This document shows positions 1-29,500 of a stretch of DNA of 64,000 nucleotides, piece by piece. The DNA comes from Cheilinus undulatus (Eukaryota; Chordata; Actinopteri; Labriformes; Labridae). The notes under the pieces were generated by a model. It was not told the DNA's origin, did no database searches, and was given only the letters and a program-made list of their open reading frames with translations. The position numbers and the translations under genes are program-made. The DNA lies in NCBI RefSeq assembly GCF_018320785.1, contig NC_054872.1, positions 40,164,551 through 40,228,550 on the forward strand, read 5' to 3'. Numbering within the stretch: position 1 is the first letter of the stretch; the number at the start of each line of letters is the position of its first letter.

Positions 1-3000
1 TCCTTTAAGCCAGGTGTGTGATTTCAAGCTGACCCAGTAATAGTCCTGGTGAAAAGTCACTGATGCTGCATGACTGAATGTGCAACTTTATTCTGAGGAG
101 TATTTAATAGCAACAAAGTAAGGTCAACTTCAACTAAATTGTCCTTAAGTGAAATTTACTTGGAGGTGTCGGAGGAAAAAAGGAAAAAGGCTCCCATTAT
201 TCACATAAAAGTCGGCCATTAACACTGCCTCTCTCATAAATGACACATAATTTCCCTCAGCATCAGCTCAAATGGTAGGCTTATTTCCTGCTCGTTTGCA
301 TCTTTATTGACATAAAGGCAGTGCACATCCAACTAACATGCCCACTGATTATTAAAGAAGTCATCATTTAGTTTACAAAGAAAAACTTGCTCTTAGTTAG
401 AGAATATGCATGTGGTTTTGCACTCAAGATGCAAGTGTCTGCAGTTCTGCATCCAAAATATCAAACATGCCAGCAGTCCATCCCACCAGCCCCACTGTCC
501 CAACAACCAACCATTGCCTAGCCAGCTGCTGGTGAGACCATGGCTCTTGTGTCCTCTGTGCACTGGCACATGACACAGGCTCAGGCTCCAAGAAGGGCTG
601 AGCATTTTTGTTTACAATATAACAATTGCAATTTAATTATTATTGACTTATTATTTTGACTCATATTGCAAATTTATATGAAACTAGAGCCCTGTGCTGG
701 GACTCTTTTCTTAATCGCACCTACTAGGTTTTTGACCGTTAGCACTGGCTTTCTTAGCGAATGCTGTCCACTCCAGCCCGTACCAGCAACAGCTGTGTCC
801 AGTCCCGCTACTGTGCATTTAATTAAAGAAATGGTAATATCAGTGTGTTCACTTTAGCACCAGCTTGACAAAGTTTCCTCCCTAAATGACGAATAACTCA
901 AACAACACAAACTCTCACATTGTTACCACGTGTAACAGTGCCACACATGGATAAAGGAGTAGCTGAAAGTCTCAGACTGATTTAACTTCTGGTCAGAGCT
1001 TAGTAATAACAATGTCAAAGTATTATTTACCAAGCTTATTTACACATCATTTACATATCATTTATTTCTAAGTAATATAGAGGTGAGAATTTTTTCCTGA
1101 ACTCTGTGGAAAGTTTGTGCATCATAAAAAACTGAAGTGCACTTCCTCCAGCTATTGCAGACAGTAGACCAATCTTTATTAGGACTGTGCTGTTACCAGC
1201 CTCGTCATTAGATGATTAAAGAAGTAGGGTCGATTTGCACAGAAAGTGGTGTTTTTTTCCCAAAATAGCTGCATAATGGCTTAGGGTCTCTGTGCGCCGG
1301 TGCATATTTGTGGTGACTGGCCAACAAAATAAGAGGACCATGAAAGCTGTGCCTTTTGACTTCTTTACAAAGTTTTAGTTTATTGTGGAGCTTTAACAAA
1401 TTATTTGGCTGCATGGAGACGAACACATAGTCAAACGTGTTTACACAGCACCGGCATCTATAACCGACAAATAACAGCAATCAGACCATGATTTCTAACT
1501 GCAGCATGTGACATCTCCTGTGTTATTGTGTTTACTAAGAGCGTGGAGAAGTATTTAAGGAGAGTTGACTTTAGTGAGGGATGTATCATCACATCCAGGC
1601 ATGCCAAATACGTTACCTTGTGGGCGTGTTTCAACTAAGTCCAGTTATTTACCTGCCCTGCTACTTTCTCTCTCAGTTAAAAAGAAAAACCCGATGCATG
1701 GGCCTGGTTTAGTTTTTGTCTTTTAGTATGAGTTTGAGAGCAAAAGGCCGTCTCCTCTTCGGCATTGTGGCAGATATGGTGCGATTCATTTGATCTCGGA
1801 AATTCCTAGCCACCAGTCACATACAGCTTCAAAAATGCAACCTGAACTCGGAATTCCAACTCGGAAGGTCAGAGCAACCCCCTGTCCCCCCCGGTGTAAA
1901 CAATATGAAATCTCTGTTGAGTTAGAGGAAGTTACAAAAATAATTATGCAGAAAATATCATTTTTTTAAAGTATAATCATCTGAATAAACTAATAAAGTA
2001 ACTGAATTGCATGCTAACTTTCTTTTTATTTTGCTTGTGTTTTCAAAAACCACCACTGATAATTGTTGGACAGCCCATCCTGTCATGTGTTATCAGTGTT
2101 TATTATAAATGCTTGTCCTCTAACTTATGTGATTTACTCAGCCGCTAACTTTGACATTATCACACAGGCAGTTGTTTGACTTTGATCAGACTGATGGCAG
2201 CAGCAGTTAAACCGAGGAGGAGACGACATGTGGATGAGGAAAAATCAAATCAGATACAGAGACACGGAGAGAGATAGGGTGAGAGAGCTCATTCAGGCTG
2301 GAGGGAGGAGAGGGAAGGATAGAGGGAGGAGTAAGCAGAGGAGGGAGTGTGCTGCTGTGTTTGTGAATGTGTGTACATGTGAGTGAGCGTGGATGAGTGA
2401 GAGAGGGAGAAGAGAGAGGCTGGGAGAACTTCACATCACAGCAACAAGCGGTAAGCCCCCCCTTAAAAATACTAGAATCAATTCTCACAGCTGACAGCCG
2501 TTAAATTGTGTTTTTTCAGTGTAGTGTTAAGATCATACGGTGGTCTGAATGAGAGAACAGGAACAGCTGGAGGGAGGGCAGAAGGGAGTGGCAGCACAGA
2601 GGAGGAGAGACGGACGAGACAGTTCAGACAGCATGACTACAATATGACTGCGTGTGGGATGTGATTAACTTTTGTCAGATTTTGAGTGAACTTTGTGACA
2701 GAGGCAGCTTATGAAAAATGAGTCTGATTGTCTGAAGCTTGAGTAAAGGAAGACTTTGTCACTGATGCTACCACTACATGGCAAGGAGAGCAAGACCCAA
2801 AGGTCAGAAACAGGCTTAAATCTTCACTGTTCACACATTCCTCATCAGCATGAGTGAGTGTGGAGCTCTGAGGAGAGATAAGGGTTAAACTGTGGACAGC
2901 ATGAGGCGACTGAATTGCTCATGTGTTTGTGAGTCAAGCAGGGAGGGAGGAAAGATAGAGAGGGAATGATAATTTTTTAACTCATTAGGATCCCTCCAGG

Positions 3001-3198
3001 CAGCAGCACTTTTCATTCTCAGTCAGATGTGGTATGTCAAACGCTGCAGCTCTCATCAGTCACTGAATTTGTTATCTTTTCTGCTGCTTTTTGTCATTTA
3101 ATTTGTTAAACTTGTTGTGTATCTAACCATTTAAACTGTCATCACTTTCTATATATGTGTTACTAAATTTCAAATGTAAACCTAATCTGGTCCTACAG
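1..3198. other. Upstream part of the PHLDB-like gene or its promoter; no sure exon
   Basis: No exon can be supported with confidence here. A purine-rich GA stretch at about 2210-2450 ends in a good donor-like sequence (AAGCG then gtaagc at about 2453) and could be a noncoding first exon. A short open stretch at about 2746-2802, followed by gtcaga, reads in the phase needed by the 3199 exon but lacks a good acceptor. Around 1790-1880 there is a small dispersed-repeat-like patch with repeated CTCGGAATTCC-type words. Upstream exons of the gene may lie outside the window. Confidence 0.4.
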
Positions 3199-19234
<16,036 letters not shown>

Positions 19235-19462
19235 CACCTGGCTACTGTGACTGTGTAATCCTTCAGGGACACTGTTGAGACATTAAATAGTTTTTTCCTT
19301 TGCCCTGTGTGAGGGGCTGGTGTGGCTGAGAAACACCTCAGGGACTGACTCTGTACCTGGACTCAGGAAGCTGTAGATCTGAGACACGGAGGTACAGTGG
19401 TTCAAGTGGCTCAAACACAGTGGAGGAAACGGTTACTGAAGGAGTGTTGCTGAAGTGATGAC

Positions 19463-21131
19463 TGGGGCTGGGCAATATATCACGGTTTTGAGACATATCT
19501 GAACATTTTTTAAATGAGAGAAAGGCTAATATAATGTTTTTATACATAATAATATAGTGTATGTTGATGTTGACTCCAATGCAGGCCAAATGCTCAGTAA
19601 AAAGATTGTTTACAGACAGGACCACTCACAGTAATATGCTTATTGATCACACAATAATCTGTGCTTTGTTAAGTCCGAACAGGGAGTTTCCATATTGTTT
19701 ATTTTATTTAAATTAAGGGGCATTTATATTAGATAAAAATCAAATGAGTGATACCATGGCAGCAATAATAGAAGTTCTAGACACCCAATTTTGGATATTT
19801 TTTTTATTTTTATTGCTTTAAATTGAAGGCAAACTCCTGCACAATGTCAGTGGATAGACCTGGTCAGTGCTCTCTCTTTTGGTTAAAAACATGACTGAAG
19901 ATAGTTAAAGTTCTGTACTTTCTAGTGCCATGGATCGTTGAAATAGTCACTCTAAAACATATGGTACTTTAAAGATACAGTATGTAGAATTTCAGCAGTG
20001 AAATGTGCTGAAAAAGAAGAGGGATAATTCTGCACATTAACGTTTTTTCATCGGTTTTCTGTTGTCATGATCGTGCGCAGTGGGGCAGCCCAATGTTGTT
20101 TTCTTTTTTTTTCATTAAGATTTATTATAAGTCTTTTTTACTTTTATTGGAGAGATAGGACAGTCTAAAAAGTTGGATACAGATGAGAGATTGGGGAATG
20201 ACATGCAGTGAAAGAGCCACAGGCTGGACTTGAACCTGGACCTTGTCATAACAAAGATATCTGCTGAGAATAATTAATTTTCCACTGACAAATTTAGCTC
20301 CTAATTTCTCATGTATTATCTAGTATAGCACTGCACATCCTGCTTTTGGGCACAGCCAGAAAAACAAGAACCTTTTCAAGGTTTATTTCTACTTCTCTCT
20401 TTCACATTTATCTGACTCTGAAAATGATTACATCGATCTTTTTTCCTTAGTTTCCATATAGAAACTTCAGCGCATTAACACCCAAGACAGCTCCATTAGC
20501 AGTGCCTTTCAGCCTTATATGTAGCCGATGGAGGAGACGGGGGTGTTTACGGCCTGAAATTTCCATGTGAAAACTTCCAAACTTCATTGCATGACTTTAT
20601 CATTCAAAATTGGCTTTTATAGCCGATCAAAACAATATTTATAATCCCCTTTTTCAATATTTGCTGCTTGCAATACTGCAACCAGCTGTTTGCAACTTGA
20701 CAAGCTGAATTGTAGGCAATAGCATTAGACGGCTTGATTTGAGCTGCAACAGCTGGGTTTAGACTGCTGCGACTGTTGAAGGTGACAGTATAAAAACGCC
20801 TTGTTTACATCACTAGTCTTTTGTCTGAACTGGACTTAAGAGTAGCTATACAAAGCCTCAATAAATAGAAAGTCACCTATCTTTCTGTACAATTTAGACA
20901 ACGTAAAGGAGTTTGTCTGCGATTCTTGATCATCATAAATGACCCATTCTCCAATATTGGGTGTCAAGGTCTTCTGTTTTTGTTGCTGTGGTATCAAACA
21001 GGTTTCAGTATCATTAATTTTGACTAGAATGACATCAAAGTTTACAATTAAGGTATTGTGACAACTATTTGTTATTTTTTCACTCTAAGAATGATCAGAA
21101 TATGATTTTTGGTCCATTTTGCCCAGCCCCA
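19463..21131. mobile_element. Non-autonomous hAT-type DNA transposon
   Basis: The ends are a perfect 12-bp inverted repeat (TGGGGCTGGGCA at 19463 and TGCCCAGCCCCA ending at 21131). They are flanked by a perfect 8-bp direct duplication GTGATGAC at 19455-19462 and 21132-21139. An 8-bp target duplication with short inverted ends is the hAT signature. The 1669-bp interior has no transposase frame and carries a reversed SINE-like copy at 20110-20265. Confidence 0.88.
20110..20265 (-). repeat. tRNA-derived SINE-like repeat (reversed)
   Basis: Read on the minus strand it has box-B-like GGTTCAAGTCC, then GCATGTCATTCCCC, then CTGTCCTATCTCTCCAATAA. This is the same order as the copy at 7545-7720. It is nested inside the hAT-type element, so it inserted later or was carried along. 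Confidence 0.6.
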
Positions 21132-22448
21132 GTGATGACAGAGGTTGACCACTGTCAGCCTGAATACTGGGAGCCTGTTACTGGGAGGTCTGATGCACAC
21201 TTTGAGCTTTACCTCCCCTTGCTGGTCACAGTCCGCTATAACAGCCTGTAATGCTATTACATGCCGGGGATGAGTAGACTTCACTACAGCTAACTGTGCA
21301 GGGATTAAAGTTCTTCAATTTGATAATTGGATTGATGTTTTGATCATTGTCTATCCGGCGGGACAACATAAATCAAAGGGAGCAGAGTGTTATAACATTG
21401 CCTGCAAATCGCTGTTATTTTACTGTCAGCCAGGTCCTTCAAGTGAATCCAGTAGTTTAGATGTAGTTTTTAATGTCTGTTGATGTCGATGTGCCAATCA
21501 GATCCTTCATCTCGTCTTCATCGTGACGTCCGCTGGAAGACTTCGTCTGCCCTCGGTAAATAGTCAACTTTTATTTCTGTAGCTCACAGTAACGCGCATT
21601 GCTAGCTTCATGTTGGGAGACAGCACTCTGCTGGCTCCGTGTAAAGTGAATCACATGTGAATGATTGTTTGTGACACGGTAGTTTGCCGGTGGCGCCCTG
21701 AGTAAATAGCAGCTTCTGGAAACACTAAACACGGCTGTATGCACGTCCTCACACTACAAGTCTTCAGCATAGCGACAACGAAACAGCGCGATATCAAATA
21801 ACGGTTGAATATCGACCGTTAGCAGCCACCCTTCAGACGTTGAATCAGCTGAACTATCAATAGCTTACTTTTTGGCGTGTTTTCAACTCTGTGGTGTAAG
21901 GTAACTAAGTACATTAACCGAAGTACTGTAGTTAAATACAAATCACGAGACTTTTACTAGTACATTTCTATTTTCTGCTTGCTCAAGTTGTCTCAAAAGG
22001 AAATATTGTACGTTATTACTACAATATTTGCCATGTAAAACACTACGGCAGCTACTTGATACTTGTCTGAACAACACCACTACATTGGTCTTATAATTTG
22101 ATATAATAGTAAACTCCTGAATAATTCTATTGGACAAGAGGCATTCCATGAGTGCTGATATACAGTACAACAGCTCTGGGAGTTTAAGTGACTTTTCAGC
22201 GAACAGTCTTATGTCTTAAAGAAGCTCTTATCCCACATCCAAGAAGGCAGAAAAAACAATGATAACTTAACAGGCCACATGCAAAATTTATGTACACAGA
22301 AACATAGGCAGCATAAGTAGAGACTTCAGGAAATTGCTAATGAGATGCAGTCCAGTTCCAGTTAAGTTTTGGAACTGGTTGTGTTGGTGAAAGAAAATGT
22401 TTTATTGTAATTAACAACTGAATGTACAACTGTTGGATAAAAGCAAGA

Positions 22449-22795
22449 TCCCTCAAAAGGGAGTGCTGTTGTCCTGAATTTCTGCACACTATTAGTATCT
22501 GATGCTCCTGGCAGGTGTGCTGTGTATTACTGAATCACAGCTGTGCTATTATACTGTATTATAGCACTCGTTTGATAATGGCAATATCCCATTAGAGGGA
22601 GTGCTGTTGTACTCAATATCTGCATGCTACTAATATCTCATGCACTTGAAAGGTGCATTTATGTGCATTATTAAATCACAGTTGTGTTGATATTTGGCAT
22701 TACAGCACTCATTGATTAAAACAGTTTCCCACAAGAGAGTGCTATTTTACTGAATATCTGCATGCTACTTATATCTTCTGCAGTCAGCAGGTTAG
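22449..22795. repeat. Tandem repeat, about 139-bp unit, 2.5 copies
   Basis: Three successive diverged units each contain AGAGGGAGTGCTGTT-like sequence, then GAATATCTGCATGCTACT-like sequence, then a TCACAG(C/T)TGTG block and ATTACAGCACTC(A/G)TT. Unit starts are near 22449, 22588 and 22728. It has no coding potential. Confidence 0.7.
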
Positions 22796-25035
22796 AGGCT
22801 AAGCAACACCAGCTAATATTTTCAGCACTGCAGAAGAGGAGCAGTTCATTGATGTCACCTCAGATCAAACAATGTTATTGCAGTCAAGTCTAACGCATTG
22901 TCTATATTTTGGATTGGAGTAGATTAAAGAACCTTCTGATAGGCAGAGGATGGCCACTCTCTTCCTCTTTGTAACATCCTTACTATGTGAGATGGGGTTT
23001 TCTGCCATTGCCTCAATCAAAACAACAAACAAGTTAAATTTGGTTGATTGATTTTTGCAGCTATTCAATAAAAAATGGTACTTAAAATAATCATATGACT
23101 TTTACTTGTAACAGGAAATCCCTCCAGTGTGGTTTTGCTACATGAGGACACCTTTATTTAAGTCTCAGGGTACTTCTGCCACTATAGATAATGTATTTGT
23201 ATGTCAGTGACAGTCAAAAAGAAGTCCCAAAACCCTCCGTTTGCTCTTCGCAGTAAGTCATTTTTCTCATGCTTAACTTTACAACCACAGATTTGTTGAA
23301 ATCAGCCACAACTGTCGACTCATTGAGCTCTTCTTTAAAAGGACTATTTTTACTTTAATCCCTGCACACTACAAACGGATATGGACAAAATAATGGATAC
23401 ACTTCAACAATAAAATGCAATCAAACATACAGTCTAGCTGTAATATTCCCCATGAGACAGAGAGGGGGCTTTCTGCTGGAGCAGTTTTGCTTCTGTGTTT
23501 GGTTGCTTTGCATTGTTCATTTTTCTGCTATTATGTCCATACCTTATATCTTTGTCATTATAGGTTTAATTTTCATGAATTAAGTTATTTTTTGAAAATT
23601 TATATGGGTTTGATATGCAAATAAATGAAGGCATACACTATGGAATGCACTATTAAATTTGTATTCATCAAAAATTCAAGTTTGTTCTCATTTTTTAAGT
23701 GTTATGGTTATTTGAGGCTTCAAAACAACAAAAATTACAAAAGTAGGAAATTGTATGTTTGTCCTTTGGATTATATCAGGCATCCTGGTTCATTCATGTT
23801 TAGGCCCAGTGCAAAGTCATTACATTTTTTTCCATTTTTCTCCCTCCTGATGTCATTTTGAACAAAAAATCCAAATCCATAGAGCATGTTACTTTGACTT
23901 TTTCTCCTTTTTACACCTAAAAAAAGGTGCGAGGTACCCTTCTACCACAGGTCTTGCAAACTTCAGTATTTTGCCTCATGAAATGTTAAGATTCACTTAA
24001 AATTATAGTTGTTAGAGTGAAATTGACTGCAAAACAGGATCACATAGCATATGTCCTCTTTGTGCAGCATTGTGTACAACTCATTGTCATATTTGGCTAG
24101 TTTGCTTTAAATAACAGATCATAACTTCCAGTGTTTTAATCAATACAGCCTTTTCTAGTCAGTAATGTAGTTAGAGTTTCACTGTTGTCGCACCAAAGTC
24201 TTTTAAGATAAGGAGCAACCAGTTTCACTTGATCTTATCTACTATGCTAATCTTATTTTCTTGTGTTTGTCTGTTGACCACATCCATGATTGCTCACAAA
24301 TCAACTTTTTTTTCTTAGAAATGTACCCCAGCATTGCCGCTGGCCTCTGTGCTGATGATGGCATGTCTATCACAGTGATTTAAACCAGCATTTCTATAAT
24401 AAATAGAGACAGTTGAATATTTGTACTTTCACCTTGTCACTGAACTGCTCTCAACTGTCCATTTAAGTAATCAGATCATTTTAATAAGATTACTGACATG
24501 CAGAAGTCCTCACTTTGGCAATGTTTTTCTCTAGTTGCACAACCAATTCAACTCCCTTCCCCTTTAATCATAAATAAAGGGATGTTTAGATAAAAGAAGG
24601 ACTGAAACAGGGATAGTTATATATATCTATAGATTTCTTTCGGTGTTAAACTTTATGGGTGAATAATTGATTAACCAAGTTAAAACTGCATTATTCATTT
24701 TTCTGGCTCGTGAAATGTGCCTTTCTTTCCTCTTGACTAAAATGTGGACTTGCTGTATTAGAGAGAGAATCGGACGTTTGTTCTTGTGTGTAGCGCCACT
24801 CCCCAGACAGATCCTCCAACAGCTGAGTGAGGCATCCGAACACAGCGCCTGTCTGACATGACTGAGTAATTGGATTACCATCCTGATCTTTCAATGCTGG
24901 TAAAACATTTATTTTCTTGTTTACCAATTTCAAATCACTGAAAAAACCTGAGTGATTTTGTACTGAACTGTGGCTTAAAACAAAGACAAGAGCTGTGGTT
25001 GTAAATTTCAAATATGCTCTTTTTTTCTTCTCCAG

Positions 25036-25078
25036 GCGGCAAAGACGCTGTATGCTGAGCATCATTGTTCACTGTAAG
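25036..25078 (+). other. Candidate 5'-UTR exon of the MAG-like gene, with uORF
   Basis: A strong acceptor (pyrimidine tract, then TTCTTCTCCAG) and a good donor (TAAG followed by gtaaga) delimit 43 bases upstream of the signal-peptide exon, whose acceptor is at 26517-26518. Spliced together, an ATG at 25051 opens a 17-codon upstream frame. That frame ends at TGA (26543-26545), overlapping the main start as ATGA. This rests on splice signals alone. Confidence 0.45.
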
Positions 25079-26518
25079 GTAAGAAGATTTTATTTTCAAG
25101 ACTTTTCTAATAACTTTTAATATAGTTCTTTATTGACCTTGAAACTTTAAACACGTTTACTCTTCCATGCTTTATTAATTGCACTGATTATTTGTTGCTA
25201 AACTGATGGTGGTTGCCGCTGCTTTTTGCACATGGTGTTATAGAGAAAAGAAAAATTTTACAACTTTTAAATAAAGAAATGTTTCCAGTGTTTTTGTGCA
25301 AAAAAAAAAAAAAAGAAGAAAAAAGCATGTCTTGGACATTAATATTTACAGCTATGGTATCAAACAGGCAAACAGGTTGGCTTTTACTTGAATAATATCA
25401 AAGTTTATTATTCTGCCGTTGTGACAAAAAAGAGAGAAATGATTTTAGTTCATATCCAGCAGCTCTAGTTTTGCACAAAAATAGTCTTATAATTTAAGAC
25501 CTCAAACAAAGCTTGCAATCAAATATATTGGCTTCATTAGAAAAGTCTCTTTCTGTGTAACTGCAGGTTTATGGTTGGAGATTTACATCTTTATATTCAT
25601 TCTTTAAATCTTACTCTCTGTGCAGGGTAAGATGGTTAAATACGTGTCTAATGTCTTTGTTAAATTATTTATCTTTTTTTGTATTAAATTTTGTTCAACC
25701 AGGACTATTCCCATTGAGTTACAAACATCTCTTTTACGGATAATCCTGGCTAACACAGCAACATAATAAGTTCCACACACATGACAAAAAAAGAGCATAA
25801 CAAGGTTACATCAATCAGCAAGTTAGCAGCTTGTTCATGTTCATACACTGCTCAAATGATTCCTATTTTCAGCTTTAAAATCTCTTAAACTAATGCAACG
25901 CTCAGGCTTAAGATGACCCTGTAGCATCCAAGGAATCTCATGCATGATGAATCCATGAGTACAAAGGTTACAACTAATAACAGTTTTAGAACTTAGTAGA
26001 GAACATTGATAAGAAGGTAATTCATGTAAAATGGCCATCTAAAGAATAATAAATCAATGTTCCTTCCTTCTATTGTACGAGGAAGACCAACCATCTTTCT
26101 CATACAAAGCACAATGGTGGGTGCAGAAACCCAGACCAGACAAATCGCAAGGCAGCATGGTACACAGAGTCCAACATTTGTAGATAAGATGATGCTACAT
26201 GTAAAGAACATAACTATAATAAATCACAGACAGAAATTTTGTTTTGAAAAGTTTCTTCCTTGCATCAAAAGATAAACACCATTTGTTTCAGTTGAGGACA
26301 CCTTCAGTTTCTTTTTAAGACAATCAATATGTTGACTAAAAGAAAGATTTTCAATCAGTGGAGAGAATCACTGTGGTATTCATTTTTCAGTGGTTGAAAT
26401 TTTTATATACCTGTTGATTTTAATGTTATACTTGTTTGACAGATCAAGAACATATTAGTTCTGTGTTAACATGGATAATCAATGATAATAGATCTGTTTG
26501 TCTTGTCCCTCTCTGTAG
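25079..26518. other. Putative 5'-UTR intron of the MAG-like gene
   Basis: Mostly AT-rich. The part at 25650-26340 looks like a dispersed repeat (TTCAACCAGGACTATTCCCA and ATCTCTTTTACGGATAATCC are phrases typical of a common fish repeat), but its borders are not visible. A poly-A run lies at about 25300-25315. No exon is recognised. Confidence 0.35.
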
Positions 26519-26541
26519 GATCATCAGCCTGACAGTAAAGA

Positions 26542-29500
26542 ATGAAAGGTGCTGTTAGGATTTTCCTCATATGTTTTCTACTACAAGGTAAGATGTGCAA
26601 CACCAGTGCTTGTTAAATGTAGTTCAAATGTTCATATTCACTTATAGTTATTTAAAAATAGTTTTTTTTAAATATGAAATTAATTTCTTTGTAGATTTTA
26701 TCGTTAATTTGGTTATTTACACATTAAAGTCTTTACCGTATATTAAGTGCAACAAATTGTGTGCCTTGTGATAAAGAAATATTTCATGAATACTCCAAAA
26801 CTGAGGTGAGAGAAAGACACGAGAAACGAGATGACTTAAGTTGAGCTGTTTACTAGTCTTGGCCAAGGAGAAACAGTGACATCAACGCAGTGTGAGGTTG
26901 AAGCCAGATTTCTAACGGAGCCCAAAGTAGTTCATCCTCTTATGCCTTTTGGTCAACCTTAACCTTGATCATAACTCAAAATATGATTCTACAGACTCTG
27001 ATGTACTGGACACAATCCTTGACTATAGGAACAAACAGCATTTTATCTAACTCAAGAATGTGAGTTTAGAATATCAACCCAGGAGAAGAGGAGAGACACA
27101 TAAAGTCTCCACTCCTGACTGTACATTGTGACCTGGGACCTTGAATTAGCTTAACAGAACATCTATGAAGGAATATCAGCAATATTGGAAATTTTCTTAA
27201 CACCTTGTCGCAGGGCAGCAGCTTGTTGTTAGTCACTGTAGTGTATCAGTGCTCTCATAGTAAAGGAACATAAGAACACCACTGAGACACCTCAGTAGAC
27301 AAGTCAAAAATAAAATCAGACATTTCACACTTTACTGTTCCCTTTAGCTATTATCATTCATCTTTTCAATCCATAGCACATGCTTTTTTCACGGTTAAGC
27401 TAATCAGCTTTATTTTCTTCCAAAATGAATACCTAACAGGAAGTAAAACAGCTAAAGGCAGTACAAAATACAGAATAAACGCCTGATAAGGAAGACTGTG
27501 TAGAGAAGCTGCCTGTGGAGTGTGCAACACAGCTAATCCAATGGAGAAACTTTGCTGTTTTTACATGAGCTTTACGGAACGGGATAAAATGCACTTCATC
27601 TCTCAGGTTTCTTTGTATTATGTTGTGCTTTTACCCCATGCACACATTTGACCAAGTTATAACTATTTGAGTTTCAACGAAACTACTAATGCTTTTCTAT
27701 GGGGGTCTCTGAGCTGGGTGTCTGAGTGCTTTGCATGTATGAAATGTGATTGGTTTGTGGTATTAGTGGGTGGGGCTTAGCGATGGGTCAATTGCTTCGT
27801 GTTGTCGGCATGACTTTAAAAATGCTTTGAAATGCAAATAGCAATATGTTAAACATACCATTATTGCTGTGATTTATCACAATCACCTATCAAAATTCAG
27901 CAAGCATGAGATTTTGATTGTTTGACAGCCCCACATATTACTGTGTACATTTAGAGTCCTGACTGCACTCTTAAGTATCCTACTGAGACAGAGCATTAAC
28001 CCATCAATGAGTGAGTATTTAACTGCTGCAATCATAAACCCCTTTGACTAGGCAAAAACCTCACAGCCATCTGCTGTGACTGGCAGAAGATTTTCTGCAT
28101 CATTTAGAGGCAAAGAGTTCCAGATTTTTCCATCATTAGGAAGATGAAAAAAGATTTATGAGTTACAAGCCATACAGTATCCTGATAAAATATTGCTAGT
28201 TTATGGAATATAATTGTTAGAATATTTCTGTGTTTTATCCTTAGCTAAATGTGTTTTGTTTCTGTCCTTTCACTTCAGGTAGCTTATGCCAGCAGTGGGA
28301 TGCCTTCATGCCTCAGGCAGTGGACGGTCTTAGTGGATCCTGTGTGACGATCCCCTGCACATTCACCATGCCCCAAGTTTGGGATCAGTACCTGGATGAC
28401 ACATGTAGAGCCATCTGGAAGAGAGGCAGCTGGAGTCGGACGCAGGTGTTTGATTCAGGCCTCACTGGAGTCAATGCGGGCTTAAACATCCTACAGGGAA
28501 ACCTGACGGGGATCCTGCGTGAGAAAGACTGCACCACCATCTTCAACAACTTGCCATCCAACCATTATGACAACTACTACTTCAGGCTGCAGTGTGACAA
28601 TGATCTGAAATTCAACTTCCAAACAAGTGTCCTTATCACTGCTCATGGTAGGTTTAACTTCTCTCTGCTCTTATAGATGTTCTGCATCCTTTTGCATCAC
28701 TCATAGCTTGTTATTATTGTTTTTATTCCTCAGATTTAATGCCCAAACCTACCATAACTCCACCCAGGCTGGAGGTAGAAGAAGGGGGTCAGGTGAGGCT
28801 CAACTGCTCGGCTTTAGCTCCCTGTTTAGCTCTTCCGCCAACCCTGACATGGGCCCCACATCTAGGTGACATTGAGGAGCACATAGAAGGCAATGTTGCA
28901 ACCTCCATCATCAACTTCACCGCTTCTTACCACCAAAACGGTCAAAAAATCTTCTGCATCGTTCTCTACAACCGACAAGCTGGCAAAAGTGACCTTCAGT
29001 ACGAGCAAAGTTTGACCCTCAACGTTCTTTGTAAGTTTTTGTTTGGGCATTCAGATTTGTTGTACTTGTGTTCGGTATTACATCTGAACCCTTCTATTAG
29101 AAAATATGATGCTTCTTTTGGTGTGATTGTTTATTCTTCTTTAGCCTTGTTTGCTTTTGCAAAGAAGATAGTTTTACCTCTATCCCTTCTTAAAGTATAT
29201 TAATAAACAAGTCACTCACCTTTACAAATCTACACTTGATTTTTAGTAGAAAGCAACAAAAGTAATTACACATCTTTTACACACATTATAGCTGTTTATT
29301 CCTTTGTCTTTTTTTATTTATTTTATTTTTTCATGCCTTAAGTTAGAGTACAGGACAGTGAATAATACCAGAAGAAAGGACAAGAGTGTTGGGGATGATA
29401 CAAGGTTGGGAGTCTAACCCAGGGCTGCCACGTAAAGAGCAATAGCCTCTGTACATCAGGAGTCTGATGCACCTTTTACAGTATATTTTATGATTTACTC

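Larger units (their letters stand above)
19235..25035. other. Intergenic region between PHLDB-like and MAG-like genes
   Basis: It holds the hAT-type element (19463-21131) and a tandem repeat (about 22449-22795). The stretch 21480-21830 is richer in CpG than its surroundings and could be promoter sequence, but no start site can be fixed. From 22.8 to 25.0 kb nothing coding or repetitive was recognised. Confidence 0.5.

Noticed and set aside
2207-2488. Ser/Pro-rich minus-strand open frame of 93 codons
   Set aside because: It is the mirror of a purine-rich low-complexity stretch on the plus strand and has no recognisable domain.
24691-25065. 124-codon minus-strand open frame
   Set aside because: No family resemblance, and it lies across strong plus-strand splice signals of the putative MAG-like 5'-UTR exon.
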